Below are positions 53,450-63,923 of a stretch of 64,000 nt of DNA, piece by piece. The DNA is from Cladopsammia gracilis (lineage: Eukaryota > Cnidaria > Anthozoa > Scleractinia > Dendrophylliidae): contig JAJGOT010000318.1 of assembly GCA_022457155.1 (NCBI GenBank), positions 660,001 through 724,000 of the forward strand, in the 5' to 3' direction. The translations under genes and the position numbers were made by a program. The stretch's first letter is position 1. Every line of letters begins with the position of its first letter. The notes under the pieces are model-generated. The model was not told where the DNA came from, made no database searches, and worked only from the letters and a program-made list of their open reading frames with translations.

Positions 53450-53626
53450 TCCCATCTGTTGGATTAAAAAATATAGAAAAATCAAATGAAACTATATGTT
53501 AATAAAAACAAAATGGTGCGTTTATTCCATTGCGTGATTCCACATAATAGAATCCTTTGCGTGACACAATTCTCGGAAACATAGGAAGTCTACACAGGAT
53601 TTAATTAAGGAAAGTTATTTTTTGAT
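53450..53626. other. Non-coding between Polinton-2 terminus and PolB stop
   Basis: A+T-rich, no gene seen. Confidence 0.5.
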
Positions 53627-56600
53627 TTAATTCTTTTTTATTTTATAATGTCCATAAGCATATGAATTTATACCATCATCTGATATATACCTTTTGTCAT
53701 CGAAACAGCTGAGTGATACTTTATTGATTTCATAACTTCCTAATTTATGGTTTTGACTTCTTATTGTTTTCATAGTGTGATGCATCTGTTTATTTCCTAA
53801 TAACGTTTCTTTATAATCTTGATGCTTGATATTATTTTTGATAATATTCTTTTTGATTCCCTTGGCTGTCTTTCCTCCTTTTTGGTTATCTTTTATGTAA
53901 CTATACATTTTGGATCGCAACCCAACAAATTCACAAATAGGAACTCCTGCGGCTTCATCTTTGAATTTACCAATAACTTTTTTATCAGTTTTATCAAAAT
54001 ATTGTGAGCTTTCAGGGTAGTCGCTGTTATCAAATTTGTCTTTATCATTCCAAAAATCTTGGTATACATCTTTAGCTTCGATTTCATAAGTCAAGCTGTC
54101 GGTGTCAGTGAATAGTAGTCGAGCTTTGTTTCCATACTGCTGTTTTATATAGTTATAATGAAAATCATACATTAATACCTTACTGAGATCTAGGATACAC
54201 ATACCTACATATGCCGGTCTGTTTAGGGTTAGTGTTTCTTTAATCTTATGCACAGCAACAAGGTTTTTATTGAAGATCTTACTGCTTACATATGTTGGTT
54301 TAGCTGCCATTTTTACAAATTTCTTTTCATCAGTTACCAATCTTACATCTACTCGCTTTCTGATATTTTCCATTGTTTTACCGAATACGCTGTTGTTCAT
54401 AAGCTTGAAGAAGTCTTTCTCAAAAGCATTTTTCGCATTGGTTCTTTTCTGAGTGTTGAAATCAATATATTGCTTCAACCATGCAGACTGATTAAACTCC
54501 AATACTCGATGGACTTTGGTTACTTTCAAACCTAGATCAGTGTATAATTGTAGGTTTCTATAATGTAGCACATACTTTTCTTTGTTTTTCAAAGTTGGGA
54601 TTAATTTATGTACAAGACCTGTTGATATATTATATTTGGCTGCTATTTTTTTACAATAATCTGATAGCATGTTTTTGGTTACTTTCACTTTTTCTGGTCC
54701 CAATGGATAGTCATTATGAATGTCATGCAACTTTTGGGGATATTCCAAGTCAACTTCTAGTATTAAACCTTTTTGGGTGTTTTCATTATATTTTGCTAAA
54801 TTTATGTTGTTTATCTGCTTTTCTGTTATCCATCTAAAACCGCCAGTAGGTAGGTATTGTGACATAGCCCAACCATATAGATTGTTAGCATCCAGATACA
54901 TTATATACTTTGAGGGCACCTTCTCATCATATGTTTTCATGTATTTATTGTTTGCTTTACCATACCTATTGACAATGTAGCTTATTCCACCACGCATTCC
55001 TTTTTCGATAAATTGAAACATGTCAATATCAGTCATAAGTTCTAATTTGATATCAGTCATTTTAAGCATAGCATCCCAAGACAAACCTGGAGATGTGAAA
55101 TAATGACATGGATCTAATTTGTAGTATTCTAGACAGGTCTTTCTAAAGTTTTCAAACACATCAGCTAGCAAAAGGATATCAGATTTAAGATATAAATTAT
55201 GGTATTCACCCATATTTTGAAGATTGAAGGTATTCCACACATTTTGGGCATGTTTGTAATCTTCATTTGATATATGTTCATCATTCAATATGCTGTAAAA
55301 TTCTTCTTTTGATGGCAGTTTTTCATTGAATTTTTCAAAGCTATCCATGAAGTCATATGGATACACTCCTTTTTGTGACATTAAAGCAAGTTTCTCACCT
55401 TTGAATTTTTTGGAGGTATATTTTAATGCTTCTTTTGGTAGATTACTTACTAGTTTTTCTAAACTGGAACTCATGAATTGGAAACTGTCAATAAATGTTA
55501 GATGATTACCAAGCATGAACACCATATATTTTTCCAGGTTGTTAGGAATTGCATTGATGTTCATTTGACACTTTTCACCCTTCTTATTTGAATATGTATG
55601 CTTCTTGACTATTTCACCAATCTCTTGCCTTATAAAATGACTGTCATACCCACGGAGATTGTGAAATATAACAGGTATATAAATACAGAGCCTCTGTATT
55701 TGCCTATAATATGGCAATGGTCTCGAACTCGAATGTCCTTATCAGTATATTTTTTATTACAAATATGACATTCTTTAGCTTTTTGAAATTCCTCTTCATC
55801 ATCTTTTGTCATTTTTAATGGTTTGTTAAATTCCTTTTTCATAATATTTTTACAATACTTAACTTCTTCTAGCATAGCTTCCATAAATTTGTATACGGCT
55901 TTTTCACCTCTGTATATTTGTGTTTGTTTCGTGTATTTGTTATCATAACAACAAACCACTTTATAACCATATCCACAATCTGTATGTTTTTGATAGGCTT
56001 CTGTATATGATTTGTCATTGTTTGGCCTGCATCCTTCTATTTTTTCTACAATAGCTTCAAAATCTGCATAGATGACAAATGGTACAGGCAACTGCTTATG
56101 AAAGTTGTTGAATTTCAATATGTTATTATCCTTTGACGGCATTTTTATGGCTTGTTTTCCATTTATGATGATGCAATTTTCTCTATGATTTAATAATACT
56201 CTTTCACTACTGAAACATTGTAAACAATACATACAAAAATGCTTTCTATGTTCATGTTTTGTTTGATTGTACATAAATTTATTGAAGTCTTTTATTAATA
56301 CATAATGTTTCTTTTCGCCTTCTGTTATCAATAATAAATGCATTTGATCTTCAAATTTTTCTTGGGATATGTAAATAGGAAATGGTTGTTGATCTTCATA
56401 ACCGAAAACATTTATGTTGATATTATTTTGTTTTTCAATCTTGTTGTACTGTTTGGTGGTTACTGGGAATTCAATCCCCGAATAATCTAAATTTTTAATG
56501 AATTGCTTGTCAACTTTTTTAATTCTCTGTGGGTATTTGTCTTGAGGATTCAAATGTCTAATGTGACACCACCTAAAGCATTCATTATCCTCATTTTTCA

Positions 56601-57375
56601 TGTTGATCAATCCCTTCGCACTGTTTCTGAGTTCTTGGGGTAGTTTAATATATGAAGAGCCTCTCATTGGTTGATATTTTACAACATTAAGATAATGGTT
56701 TTCAACTGATTTAACAGTCCAACCAGACCCTTCAGATATCCATTGAGCAATTTTATTTATTATCTCTTGTTTAGACATTTGTAATGCTTCGTGGATTTCT
56801 GTTTGGTTAATAATTTTTTTGGCTGTGCTATTGAAATATGCTGTTTTAAATATGATTTCATCATCAGACATCTTACTAAATACCACCTTTAATGTCTCAA
56901 CAAATTTGAGACCTTTCATTGATTTTAGTAAACTTACAAGATGGTATGTGACGGCCTTTCTTGTGTTTTGTAGTTGCACCAATGGGTCTTTGTTATTTTT
57001 TATATTAATTTCAAAAGACTTTGTATAGCCTTTCAGAGCTTTATCTGTTTGCTCTATCTTAGTTCTTGGAGCAGGAACTGGTTTTTCTGCAACTGACTTT
57101 TTAGTTCTAGGTGCTGGAACTGGTTTATCCCTGAATTCCAATGGTGGAAGAATTATATTGTTTTCATAATCTTGAACCATTTGATTTACACTCTTACGAG
57201 GTGCTGGCACTGGTTTGTAAGTTCTTGGTGTTGGAACTGGTTTGGTATCATCTACCACGATAATTTCAGGTTTTTTCTTCTCTTGCTTTAGTAGCAATTT
57301 TATGAGTTGAGATTTACTAAGTTTTTTAAGATCGCTCTTGTTCATATCTATAAGGTTAGATTTTTCTGATTTCAT
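53627..57375 (-). pseudogene. POLB: Family B DNA polymerase of Polinton-2, one deletion/frameshift
   Basis: Two overlapping frames: 57375-55630 (ATG 57375) and in-phase sequence to 53627. The break is at about 55680-55700, inside the HNH-like zinc motif. VRDHCHIIGKYRGS is present, but the distal Cys/Asn stretch seen in Polinton-1 is missing, which implies a deletion of roughly 35-45 nt. ExoI YADFEAIV, ExoII NLRGYDSH, ExoIII YLKSDILLLAD and motifs A YLDANNLYGW, B KLMNNSVFGK and C FTDTDSLTYE are intact. The N-terminal 100 residues hold four KPVP(A/T)PR repeats. It lies beside the element end and reads outward, opposite in placement to Polinton-1 PolB. Confidence 0.92.
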
Positions 57376-57485
57376 TTATATATATTATTACTATAGATTT
57401 TTATTTTTAAGTGTCTTCAATTAGTGCGTTTAAATATGGTTGAGAATTCAAATGATCCAGTTATGAATCCTTTAAACTATATTTA
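57358..57485 (-). promoter_or_regulatory. Upstream module of PolB, copy A
   Basis: About 125 bp nearly identical to 58440-58556. It includes the first codons (MKSE), TATATATATTATTACTATAG-type sequence and a TTTAAACGCA element on the minus strand. A shorter relative lies upstream of 58801. Confidence 0.7.
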
Positions 57486-57494
57486 GATATTTAT

Positions 57495-57963
57495 TTACTT
57501 TAGCATGTAGTATATCATGTCCTCTACCTGTTTTCGGTCTTCTGTACTTAATAGTACATCTCCGGAATCATTTCGTATGATATAGCGTGATTTACCTTTT
57601 TGAATTGTGACACCACTCTGTCGTTCATAAATGAATTCAGGATGTCTTGCACCAACTGCTTTTGCGTCTAGTTTGTCAAAAATTTGGTTTATGTACTTTT
57701 TTACTTGCGCATCATTAATTTCGTTATTTAATAACATTTCGAGTTGTTGTTTATTGGGTATATTTTTCTTTATCGATTTAGTTTTTTTCGTGGATGGATT
57801 GGTTTTCTTCACGTTGTTTTTTTTCAATAAGTGAATGAAATGTTGATGATTTTTTAGTATGACATTTTCTACTTCAGCACGCTTTAATTTGGAGACTTGA
57901 AACCCTTTTCTCTTTAACAGTGAAGTTTTTGATATGATTTTTTAATTGATTGATTTTTTCCAT
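57495..57963 (-). CDS. Polinton-2 hypothetical, SAP-like N-terminus, one frameshift
   Basis: ATG at 57963; the frame changes within the first 30 codons (about 57900-57930), then is open to 57495. The N-terminal part (LLKRKGFQVSKLKRAEVENV) has the helix-extended loop-helix pattern of SAP DNA-binding motifs. The middle is lysine-rich. The C-terminal 60 residues (GARHPEFIYERQSGVTIQKG onwards) look globular. No Polinton-1 equivalent was seen. DNA binding is inferred. Confidence 0.5.
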
Positions 57964-57979
57964 ATATAATAACTGTATA

Positions 57980-58448
57980 TTATAATTCACGTATTTTGGC
58001 ACGATATTCTAACAAATTAGGTAAATCCCCTATTTTTAACCCATAATCATAAGGTCTGAAACCATTCTCATGTAACCATATGGCCTTATTCATTTTTTTT
58101 TCTGATGGTTAGATTTGTTAGAGCTTCTTCAACTGTTGTATTTATATAATATTCTAGTTTTATTTTGTCATTTTTAAATGTTAATAGATTTTTTCTGATA
58201 CTACTTAATATCAGTTTATGTTTTAGAGCTGCATTTTTTAGAGTCTTTATAAATGTTTCTCTATCTTTACTTTTTTCATATCCCGGCATACCTGGTTCAT
58301 AGTGAGATAGCTTAGGTAGACTGTCAATGAAAATAAAATGGTTAAATTTACTATATAATGAGTTACTAACTGGTTTAAAATCCCACCCAGCACCAAAATA
58401 TACCAAAGTGTATCCCTTCGTCTTTTTAGTTGAGTTTTCTGATTTCAT
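57980..58448 (-). pseudogene. Polinton-2 conserved-looking protein with homopolymer break
   Basis: ATG 58448. The frame is lost in a nine-base A-run at about 58092-58100 and continues one base out of phase to TAA 57980, about 155 residues in all. Begins with YTLVYFGAGWDFKPVSNS and FIFIDSLPKLSHYEPGMPG, a Rossmann-like start that could be a nucleotide- or SAM-binding fold, though I do not recognise the family. Shares its upstream module with PolB. Confidence 0.5.
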
Positions 58449-58556
58449 ATATATATTATTACTATAGATTTTTATTTTTAAGTGTCTTCAATTAGTGCGT
58501 TTAAATATAGTTGAGAATTTAAGTGATCCGAACATGGATCCATTAAACTATATGTT
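58440..58556 (-). promoter_or_regulatory. Upstream module, copy B
   Basis: Direct copy of 57358-57485, including the first codons of the gene. About 90 percent identical by eye. Confidence 0.7.
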
Positions 58557-58558
58557 TC

Positions 58559-58801
58559 TTAGTTTTCACGGTGTATCAACTCTTGAATCATCCTATTAAT
58601 ATTTTTCATATGTTTATTCGTTTTCAAATGACAGAATTTTCCAGCAAGCGAGTAGTTGATATTGTAATTGCATACACGACAATACCACTCTTTATTCAAC
58701 ATATAACGAGTTTTGGATCTTTTAATAGCTTCTTTTTTGGCTTCTTGGGTGTGGTATATAGGCGGTCGTCCTCTGCCTCTTTTTATTACTTCTTTTTCCA
58801 T
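58559..58801 (-). CDS. AT-hook/zinc-finger-like small protein, Polinton-2
   Basis: 80 residues. An AT-hook core KRGRGRPP (residues 7-14) is followed by YTQEAKKEA-like helix and a WYCRVCNYNI ... KFCHLKTNKHMKN segment with Cys and His spaced like a single C2H2-type finger. A nuclear DNA-binding role is likely by composition. TTTAAACGCA lies upstream. Frame intact. Confidence 0.65.
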   Translation of the reverse strand: MEKEVIKRGRGRPPIYHTQEAKKEAIKRSKTRYMLNKEWYCRVCNYNINYSLAGKFCHLKTNKHMKNINRMIQELIHREN

Positions 58802-59090
58802 TTCTATATAATACTATAGATATTCTTTTAAATAGTTTGCATTGATGCGTTTAAATATAGCCAGAAACATTAATATTTTTGGCTACCAATGAATAGCGAA
58901 TGCAAAGATATAAAAAAAATGAAAAATATAAAAATATGAAAATAAATATCTCAGAAATTTCTGGGATACTTGTATATCCCTTTAAATCCCTGATTAGTGT
59001 TCTAATGTTTTTTTTTATTTATTTATTTATTCATATCATCAGTACATATACTCGCACACATTAGTGTTCTAATGTTACTGATTGTATTTT
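58802..59090. other. Non-coding, with a small retro-insertion
   Basis: Contains a 50-bp insertion (59010-59059) flanked by a perfect 17-bp direct repeat (58993-59009 and 59060-59076). It starts with a T-rich (TTTA)n stretch, i.e. an (AAAT)n tail on the minus strand. This is the signature of a severely 5'-truncated LINE or SINE copy. Confidence 0.7.
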
Positions 59091-59507
59091 TTAAACCCAT
59101 GTGCCCTGAATCAGATTAATATTTCTACATCTTTCCAAATCCGCGTTGCTGCTTGTTTTTGTTGTGTCAGATATACTTTTTTCTTGTTTGAGATATTTAA
59201 TATTATCCATTTTGGTGGTTTTTAAAACGTCATATGAATTGTCATATCGATCAAGTTCCACGTCATTTATAATGCATTTTATTAGATCTTTCAATGTGAT
59301 ATCATCATCCATTTCTTCTATCTTACGCGTGTATAAATTCATCAATCGTCTTTTATGAGATAACCAATTGATTCGTTTATTATGTGTTTCTATTTGCTCA
59401 TCTAAAATAGCTATCTCTTTTTCATGGTAGATTATTTTTTCTAATATTTCAGATGAATAATTTTTGAAGTTTTCCATATTTGTATATATGTTAGATATTT
59501 TTGACAT
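59091..59507 (-). CDS. Polinton-2 coiled-coil hypothetical
   Basis: 138 residues, ATG 59507, overlapping the integrase 3' end by 17 bp. Helical heptads from about residues 20 to 65 (LEKIIYHEKEIAILDEQIET). No family recognised. Downstream of the integrase on the same strand; no equivalent is visible in Polinton-1. Confidence 0.6.
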   Translation of the reverse strand: MSKISNIYTNMENFKNYSSEILEKIIYHEKEIAILDEQIETHNKRINWLSHKRRLMNLYTRKIEEMDDDITLKDLIKCIINDVELDRYDNSYDVLKTTKMDNIKYLKQEKSISDTTKTSSNADLERCRNINLIQGTWV

Positions 59508-60456
59508 CTTTTAACGGTATCCATGAATTAAATTCTTTTGGATAACCAGACCATGATACCAAAGCTTGTTTTTTCTTATAGTCTCTTTTGATAACCTTAT
59601 CTATACGAAAAACATCTTGTTTAGCTTTCAATAACTCCTGTTGATAGAAAGATCCTTCTATTGATTCATTATTAAGATCCTTTAACTTATATGTAATAGG
59701 GTTTGTGTATTGGATTTTATCAACTGTGAATACCTCTTCAGTCCAATTACTTGTATATCCTTTATCAAATACCTTTCTTTTATACTTTGAAATTCTAACC
59801 TTATCACCATCTTTGAATTTTACTTTTGATGATGATGGTTCCATATCATATAGATTGAAATAAACAGTTCCTTCATTCTTCTTTTTACTAGCTTCAACGG
59901 GTGTCATCTTTATGCTTGAATGCTTTGTACTGTTGTATTCATTTAATAGTTTAGGTAGCATATCTAAATATTGTGTTGTATTTTTGGCTGTGAATTGTTT
60001 CCACATTTTAGATTTTAATGTTCTGTTAAATCTCTCAATAATAACAGCTTTACCTTCATTGAAAGTAGAATACATCTCAATATTATTTTTCTTTAGCCAG
60101 TCTTTGAAAGTTTTATTATAGAATTCAGACCCTTGGTCTACCCAAATAAATTTAGGTTTCCATTTGGATTTTTTAATAACATCATCAAATGATTCAGTAA
60201 TTGTATTACCTGTTTTATTTTTAATGGGAATGCTCCAAGCAAATTTTGAAAACACATCAATGATGTTTAACAAATATCTATAACCTTTATTCCATTTTGA
60301 AAACTTCTGCATTTCTACAAGGTCAGCGCTCCAAATATCATCTATTCCATTAACAATAACTCTTCTTGTTTTAAATTTTCGTTTGATTGGCTTATGTAAT
60401 TCATCGGCTAATTGTTGAGCCCAATCATTTTTACTCAACACCGCTTTCCGTTTTTT
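59491..60456 (-). CDS. INT: Polinton-2 integrase with chromodomain
   Basis: Catalytic D in WSADLVEM, D in WVDQGSEF, E in AVIIERFNRT; C-terminal chromodomain FRIDKVIKRDYKKKQALVSW. Close homologue of the Polinton-1 enzyme. The frame is open from 60459 and has no ATG before the Met that follows the first catalytic Asp. The start given is the A AAA AAC heptamer at 60450-60456. Frame intact, unlike its PLA2 neighbour. Confidence 0.92.
   Translation of the reverse strand, partial: KKRKAVLSKNDWAQQLADELHKPIKRKFKTRRVIVNGIDDIWSADLVEMQKFSKWNKGYRYLLNIIDVFSKFAWSIPIKNKTGNTITESFDDVIKKSKWKPKFIWVDQGSEFYNKTFKDWLKKNNIEMYSTFNEGKAVIIERFNRTLKSKMWKQFTAKNTTQYLDMLPKLLNEYNSTKHSSIKMTPVEASKKKNEGTVYFNLYDMEPSSSKVKFKDGDKVRISKYKRKVFDKGYTSNWTEEVFTVDKIQYTNPITYKLKDLNNESIEGSFYQQELLKAKQDVFRIDKVIKRDYKKKQALVSWSGYPKEFNSWIPLKDVKNI
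60405..60456 (-). promoter_or_regulatory. Candidate -1 frameshift signal, PLA2 to integrase, Polinton-2
   Basis: A AAA AAC at 60450-60456, 6-nt spacer, then CGGT + GTTGAGT pairing with GCTCAAC + GCCG. Two pairs differ from Polinton-1 and both stay paired as G-T wobbles. The PLA2 TGA is at 60435. Confidence 0.7.
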
Positions 60457-61065
60457 TGTTTAACACCAAGGCCTAATTTCTGTTTTAGATCAATCGTGTT
60501 TCTAGCCAACCAATGCCCCCATTGTCTTTCATTATATGGTAGGTACGTTGTCTAAAGATTTAACCATTTTTCGGTCTGCTCTATTCTTACATTTTCTGTC
60601 GTCTTTACAAACACTATAATCAACATCATGCTGCATGGCAATGGCATCCGTTCTTCCTGTAGGTTTGTCATATATTTCTAGTATTTCACCAGTTGTTGGG
60701 TCATACTTCAGCTGGCTGTTTAAATCATTATATGGGCCTGTGTATTTGTGCCCCGGTAAGGTCCACCCCCCTTTTGGCTTGGGAAGCTTCCCAATAGCTT
60801 TATGAATATCGATAGCACCACCGTGAAGAGGATCTAGTTTTCGGCTTATATCACCTGTGAAACTATCGATAGCTTTATTTATGTATTTGTCAGCCACACC
60901 TTTTATCTTGCGTTTAGCTAGTTTTGATTTAATAGCCTTCGAAGCACCCAAACGACCAAGATTATATAGACCCTTGACACCTGCTTTCAAAGCTATTTCG
61001 CCCAATGAATGACTTCCTTCAATATCAAATAAGCCCGCCCCTTCAGACGGGCCTTTTAGTTTCCC
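60435..61065 (-). pseudogene. PLA2-domain protein of Polinton-2, broken by a 4-bp duplication
   Basis: Open in the -1 frame from the DUF5679 end (61065) to 60532, with YTGPYNDLNSQ (calcium loop) and catalytic MQHDVDYS. A tandem TACC-TACC near 60540 shifts the frame; the original frame can be followed on to TGA 60435, where it meets the integrase. The only ATG codons lie at or after the catalytic site. Without frameshifting from DUF5679 the N-terminal half could not be made. Confidence 0.8.
61031..61065 (-). promoter_or_regulatory. Candidate -1 frameshift signal, DUF5679 to PLA2, Polinton-2
   Basis: G GGA AAC at 61059-61065 directly before TAA 61056. Three nucleotides later a GC-rich stem follows: AAG(G)CCCGTC pairs with GGCGGGCTT, 9 bp with one bulged G and a 6-nt loop. 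Confidence 0.75.
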
Positions 61066-61214
61066 TTATTTTTGACAAATTTGGTCTTTGTTATACCACA
61101 ATCGGTGCATATGCATTTCATCATAGTTCGACCATTTTTAGTTTTCACATATCGTTCGCTTCCTGGAACACATTCGGTGACTTTCTTCTGTTTGACACAA
61201 TATGATTTTACCAT
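61056..61214 (-). CDS. DUF5679-like zinc ribbon, Polinton-2
   Basis: 52 residues from ATG 61214: MVKSYCVKQKKVTECV, KTKNGRTMMKCICTDCG, ending KFVKNKGN at TAA 61056. Same cysteine layout and same last codons (GGA AAC TAA) as in Polinton-1. Frame intact. Confidence 0.8.
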   Translation of the reverse strand: MVKSYCVKQKKVTECVPGSERYVKTKNGRTMMKCICTDCGITKTKFVKNKGN

Positions 61215-61226
61215 TATATATATAAG

Positions 61227-61808
61227 TTAGATATTTCTAAAATAATGTTGGAGGAATCTCTCATTCTTCATTGTATCATATATGTCAAATACTTGCAATA
61301 AATTATAATACGAATTCCCCTTATTCATTTCGTTCAGAAAGTATAAACAAAAGTAGCCACATGTAGACGTTTTTATGTTTTGGATTTGGTTGTTTTGGTG
61401 AAGCAGTGTCATATTCCTTCTTTTCGCATGATTTACGATCTCTTGAAATGGAGGCAAACCGAAACTATCAAAATAATTTATGACGTTATCTTTTACATAA
61501 GTTGTAACCCAATGACTTCCTGCCATATAACTAGGTTCTAGATTGTAAATAAATAATGCTTGGCTATGATTATGTGGAACTCTTTCATCCCTTGACAGAA
61601 CATCACTGATTGGAATGTTTAAATATCTGCACCATTTTATTAGATCATGATTACTTAACGGGATGTCTTTGTGGAATTTCGGTTTTACAGTATTGCCCCT
61701 AGAAGTGGAATTCCGTTGAACGGTGAGTTTTTTCCTAATAGCAAGCCTTCGCCTCTTTTGGTTGTCTTTTTCTTCGGAGCTTTTTTTTTTGTCCCCATAC
61801 CGATCATA
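61227..61808 (-). CDS. PRO: Adenain-like protease, Polinton-2
   Basis: His in GSHWVTT, Asp in YFDSFG, Cys in TSTCGYFCLYF; ends RFLQHYFRNI. The frame is open from 61808. The only upstream ATG is the one in MAGSHW, too late to make the N-terminal part that matches Polinton-1 (KPKFHKDIPLSN onwards). It overlaps the minor capsid gene by about 125 bp in its -1 frame. Expression by frameshifting is therefore suspected. No stops. Confidence 0.85.
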   Translation of the reverse strand, partial: YDRYGDKKKSSEEKDNQKRRRLAIRKKLTVQRNSTSRGNTVKPKFHKDIPLSNHDLIKWCRYLNIPISDVLSRDERVPHNHSQALFIYNLEPSYMAGSHWVTTYVKDNVINYFDSFGLPPFQEIVNHAKRRNMTLLHQNNQIQNIKTSTCGYFCLYFLNEMNKGNSYYNLLQVFDIYDTMKNERFLQHYFRNI

Positions 61809-62512
61809 TTACCAGGCCAATTCCCAAAAAATGGAGGTGGTGGTCTATATGCACCTATTCTTGGAGCTCCCCCACCCCCCTTTTTCTTACTAGTCCCCAT
61901 TCGAGGAGCACCGCTTCCAGTTTTACCAAACAAAGAATTAAGAAGAAGTGGGACACCAATACTTGCCAACAGAGTTCCAAGGAATCCACCTGATTGTGTT
62001 TTTGTGGGTTTTACATGAACACCTGAACCTGACTGAAGAGCATTCAATATATCCTGTTTTTGTTTCGTCGTTAAAAGATGCTTATATGCTATCAGCTTAT
62101 TAATTTTATTTTGGGGTATAAGAAAACCACCCGACTGTACACCTCTTCCAGATATTGCTTTAACCACTTGAGAAGCACCTTCTGAAGCCAAACCAGCAAG
62201 AGCTGAAAGACCAAGGGTTTTACCAATAGTTGGTAAAGCTGCACGTCCAAGGGTTAGAATGGTAGTTAACAAACTTCCACCGACTTGTTTTCTAATATTG
62301 GTTTTCACAAGCTTAATGTCCATACCCTTATTCAGTAGTCGATTTTTCTCCAACCTTTTTTTTACCATCGCCGGGACATGTAGAGTATCATTCCCATGAA
62401 GAGAGTCCTTTGAAAGCCTGAGAACAATCGTCTCCCTTTTATGGAAAGCATTGCTAAGATTTTTCTTTTGATTGTCAGACAATTTCACATTAATCTCATA
62501 AAGTTGAGTCAT
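61685..62512 (-). CDS. Minor capsid (pVI/pX-like) protein, Polinton-2
   Basis: 275 residues, ATG 62512, unbroken. Same blocks as Polinton-1: LGLSALAGLASEGASQVV, GGFLIPQNKIN, GFLGTLLASIGVPLL, GAPR(M/I)G repeats, PPPPFF, KKKAPKKKTTKRGEG and LLLGKNSPFNGIPLLGAIL. Upstream of the protease, downstream of MCP. A ten-base A-run at about 61790 is a possible slip site into the protease frame. Confidence 0.78.
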   Translation of the reverse strand: MTQLYEINVKLSDNQKKNLSNAFHKRETIVLRLSKDSLHGNDTLHVPAMVKKRLEKNRLLNKGMDIKLVKTNIRKQVGGSLLTTILTLGRAALPTIGKTLGLSALAGLASEGASQVVKAISGRGVQSGGFLIPQNKINKLIAYKHLLTTKQKQDILNALQSGSGVHVKPTKTQSGGFLGTLLASIGVPLLLNSLFGKTGSGAPRMGTSKKKGGGGAPRIGAYRPPPPFFGNWPGNMIGMGTKKKAPKKKTTKRGEGLLLGKNSPFNGIPLLGAIL

Positions 62513-62600
62513 TTGTTGTATATAATATATGTTATATAATTTTCTGGTTATAAAACATATATGAAATAATGATATTATTTGATTAGTAATTTATTACTTT

Positions 62601-63855
62601 TTACACTATAACCAATTCATTTCCCACTTTGTCAATGACAACTGTCTCTTCATATAGGACTATAGCATATGCTGAAAGGACTATTTCCAGCACTATTGGC
62701 GTTCAGTTTATACCTGAAGATCAACTGCTTTGGGTCTCTTGTTACTTTCTCTGTTTGATATGATAGATCGAAATAGATTAGTGGATAGAGACCATTGTAA
62801 TTCGATAGGTTAAGCTGTGTACCGCTGTTGTAATCATTCTTTCTCATACCATAGGACATTAAATCATTGAAGATCCTTACTTTTGATTCTGAATCGTATT
62901 CAGTCTCTGGGTAGAATACTCCATTGCCGTATTCCAATCTGCATGTTGTAAGACTGCAAGCATTATCACCTGAATTTACTTTAAAAGTGTCAAACAGGTA
63001 CGGATTCGCCTCTGCATTGTTTGTTTTAGCTCTTTGTAGATATACAAATATAGCCTTAACATTATCAATACTGGATGAGATTTGGAAGAATCCACTACTA
63101 TGTGTTGGTGCGGACACCTCATACATTTCTCTCAGATATGTCCATTTATCATCTTTCAAAAAAGAACTAACAAACTTATCATATAGACTGTCCTTAGGTG
63201 TCAATTTTGGTACCCAAAGTAGTAATCTATCAATAACAACTCGTCCGTCATCTGCTGCACCTGCCTTAAATATTAATTCATTGTCATTCTGTAACTGTAT
63301 ATTAAACTGAAGTTACATTGGGACTAACATTCGACCCTCTAGCTCTTCGAAGAAACTGTAACGATTAAGAGGTATGACTACATTGACATCATGGTTACCT
63401 GTCGTTAAAAGACGTCTTGACTCAAACCCTGTATTAGTATTGGCTGTAGTGTTATCTGTGTCCAAATACCATAAAGAGTTTTTAGCAACACTACGAGCAA
63501 AATCGTCACTTTATTCAAGCAGGTTCTTGACATAAGTCACTTTATGGAGATTATCAGTATCATACACAATTTTCCCAGCGCTTTTTATCATCATGTGACT
63601 AATCAAACTATGGGCTCCATTAATAACTGCCACCCTATCAGCACCATAGGCTGTACCATCAGCCAATTTTTGTACCTGGAACTGGACCTCGAAATAAGCA
63701 TTGTACCAATCGTAGAAACTCGATCGATCATTAATTGTAAATTTATACCTATTTTTCGTTTGGTGTTGATTGTTAGCTGGGGTTCGGATTACATCATCCA
63801 GTTGGAATCGCACCAACTCATTTCTTTGTAGAAATTCACTTGTTCTGAAAGACAT
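62601..63855 (-). pseudogene. MCP: Major capsid protein of Polinton-2, three breaks
   Basis: ATG 63855 (MSFRTSEFLQRNELVRF). In-frame TAA at about 63512 and about 63314, and a frameshift near 62685 in the last 30 codons; the true end can be followed to TAA 62601 (KVGNELVIV). Homologous to 17122-18408 along its whole length. Confidence 0.9.
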
Positions 63856-63923
63856 ATATATTATTATGTTATATAATTTTGCAATTATATACCATACCAA
63901 TGTTCCCAATCATTTTATTGATT

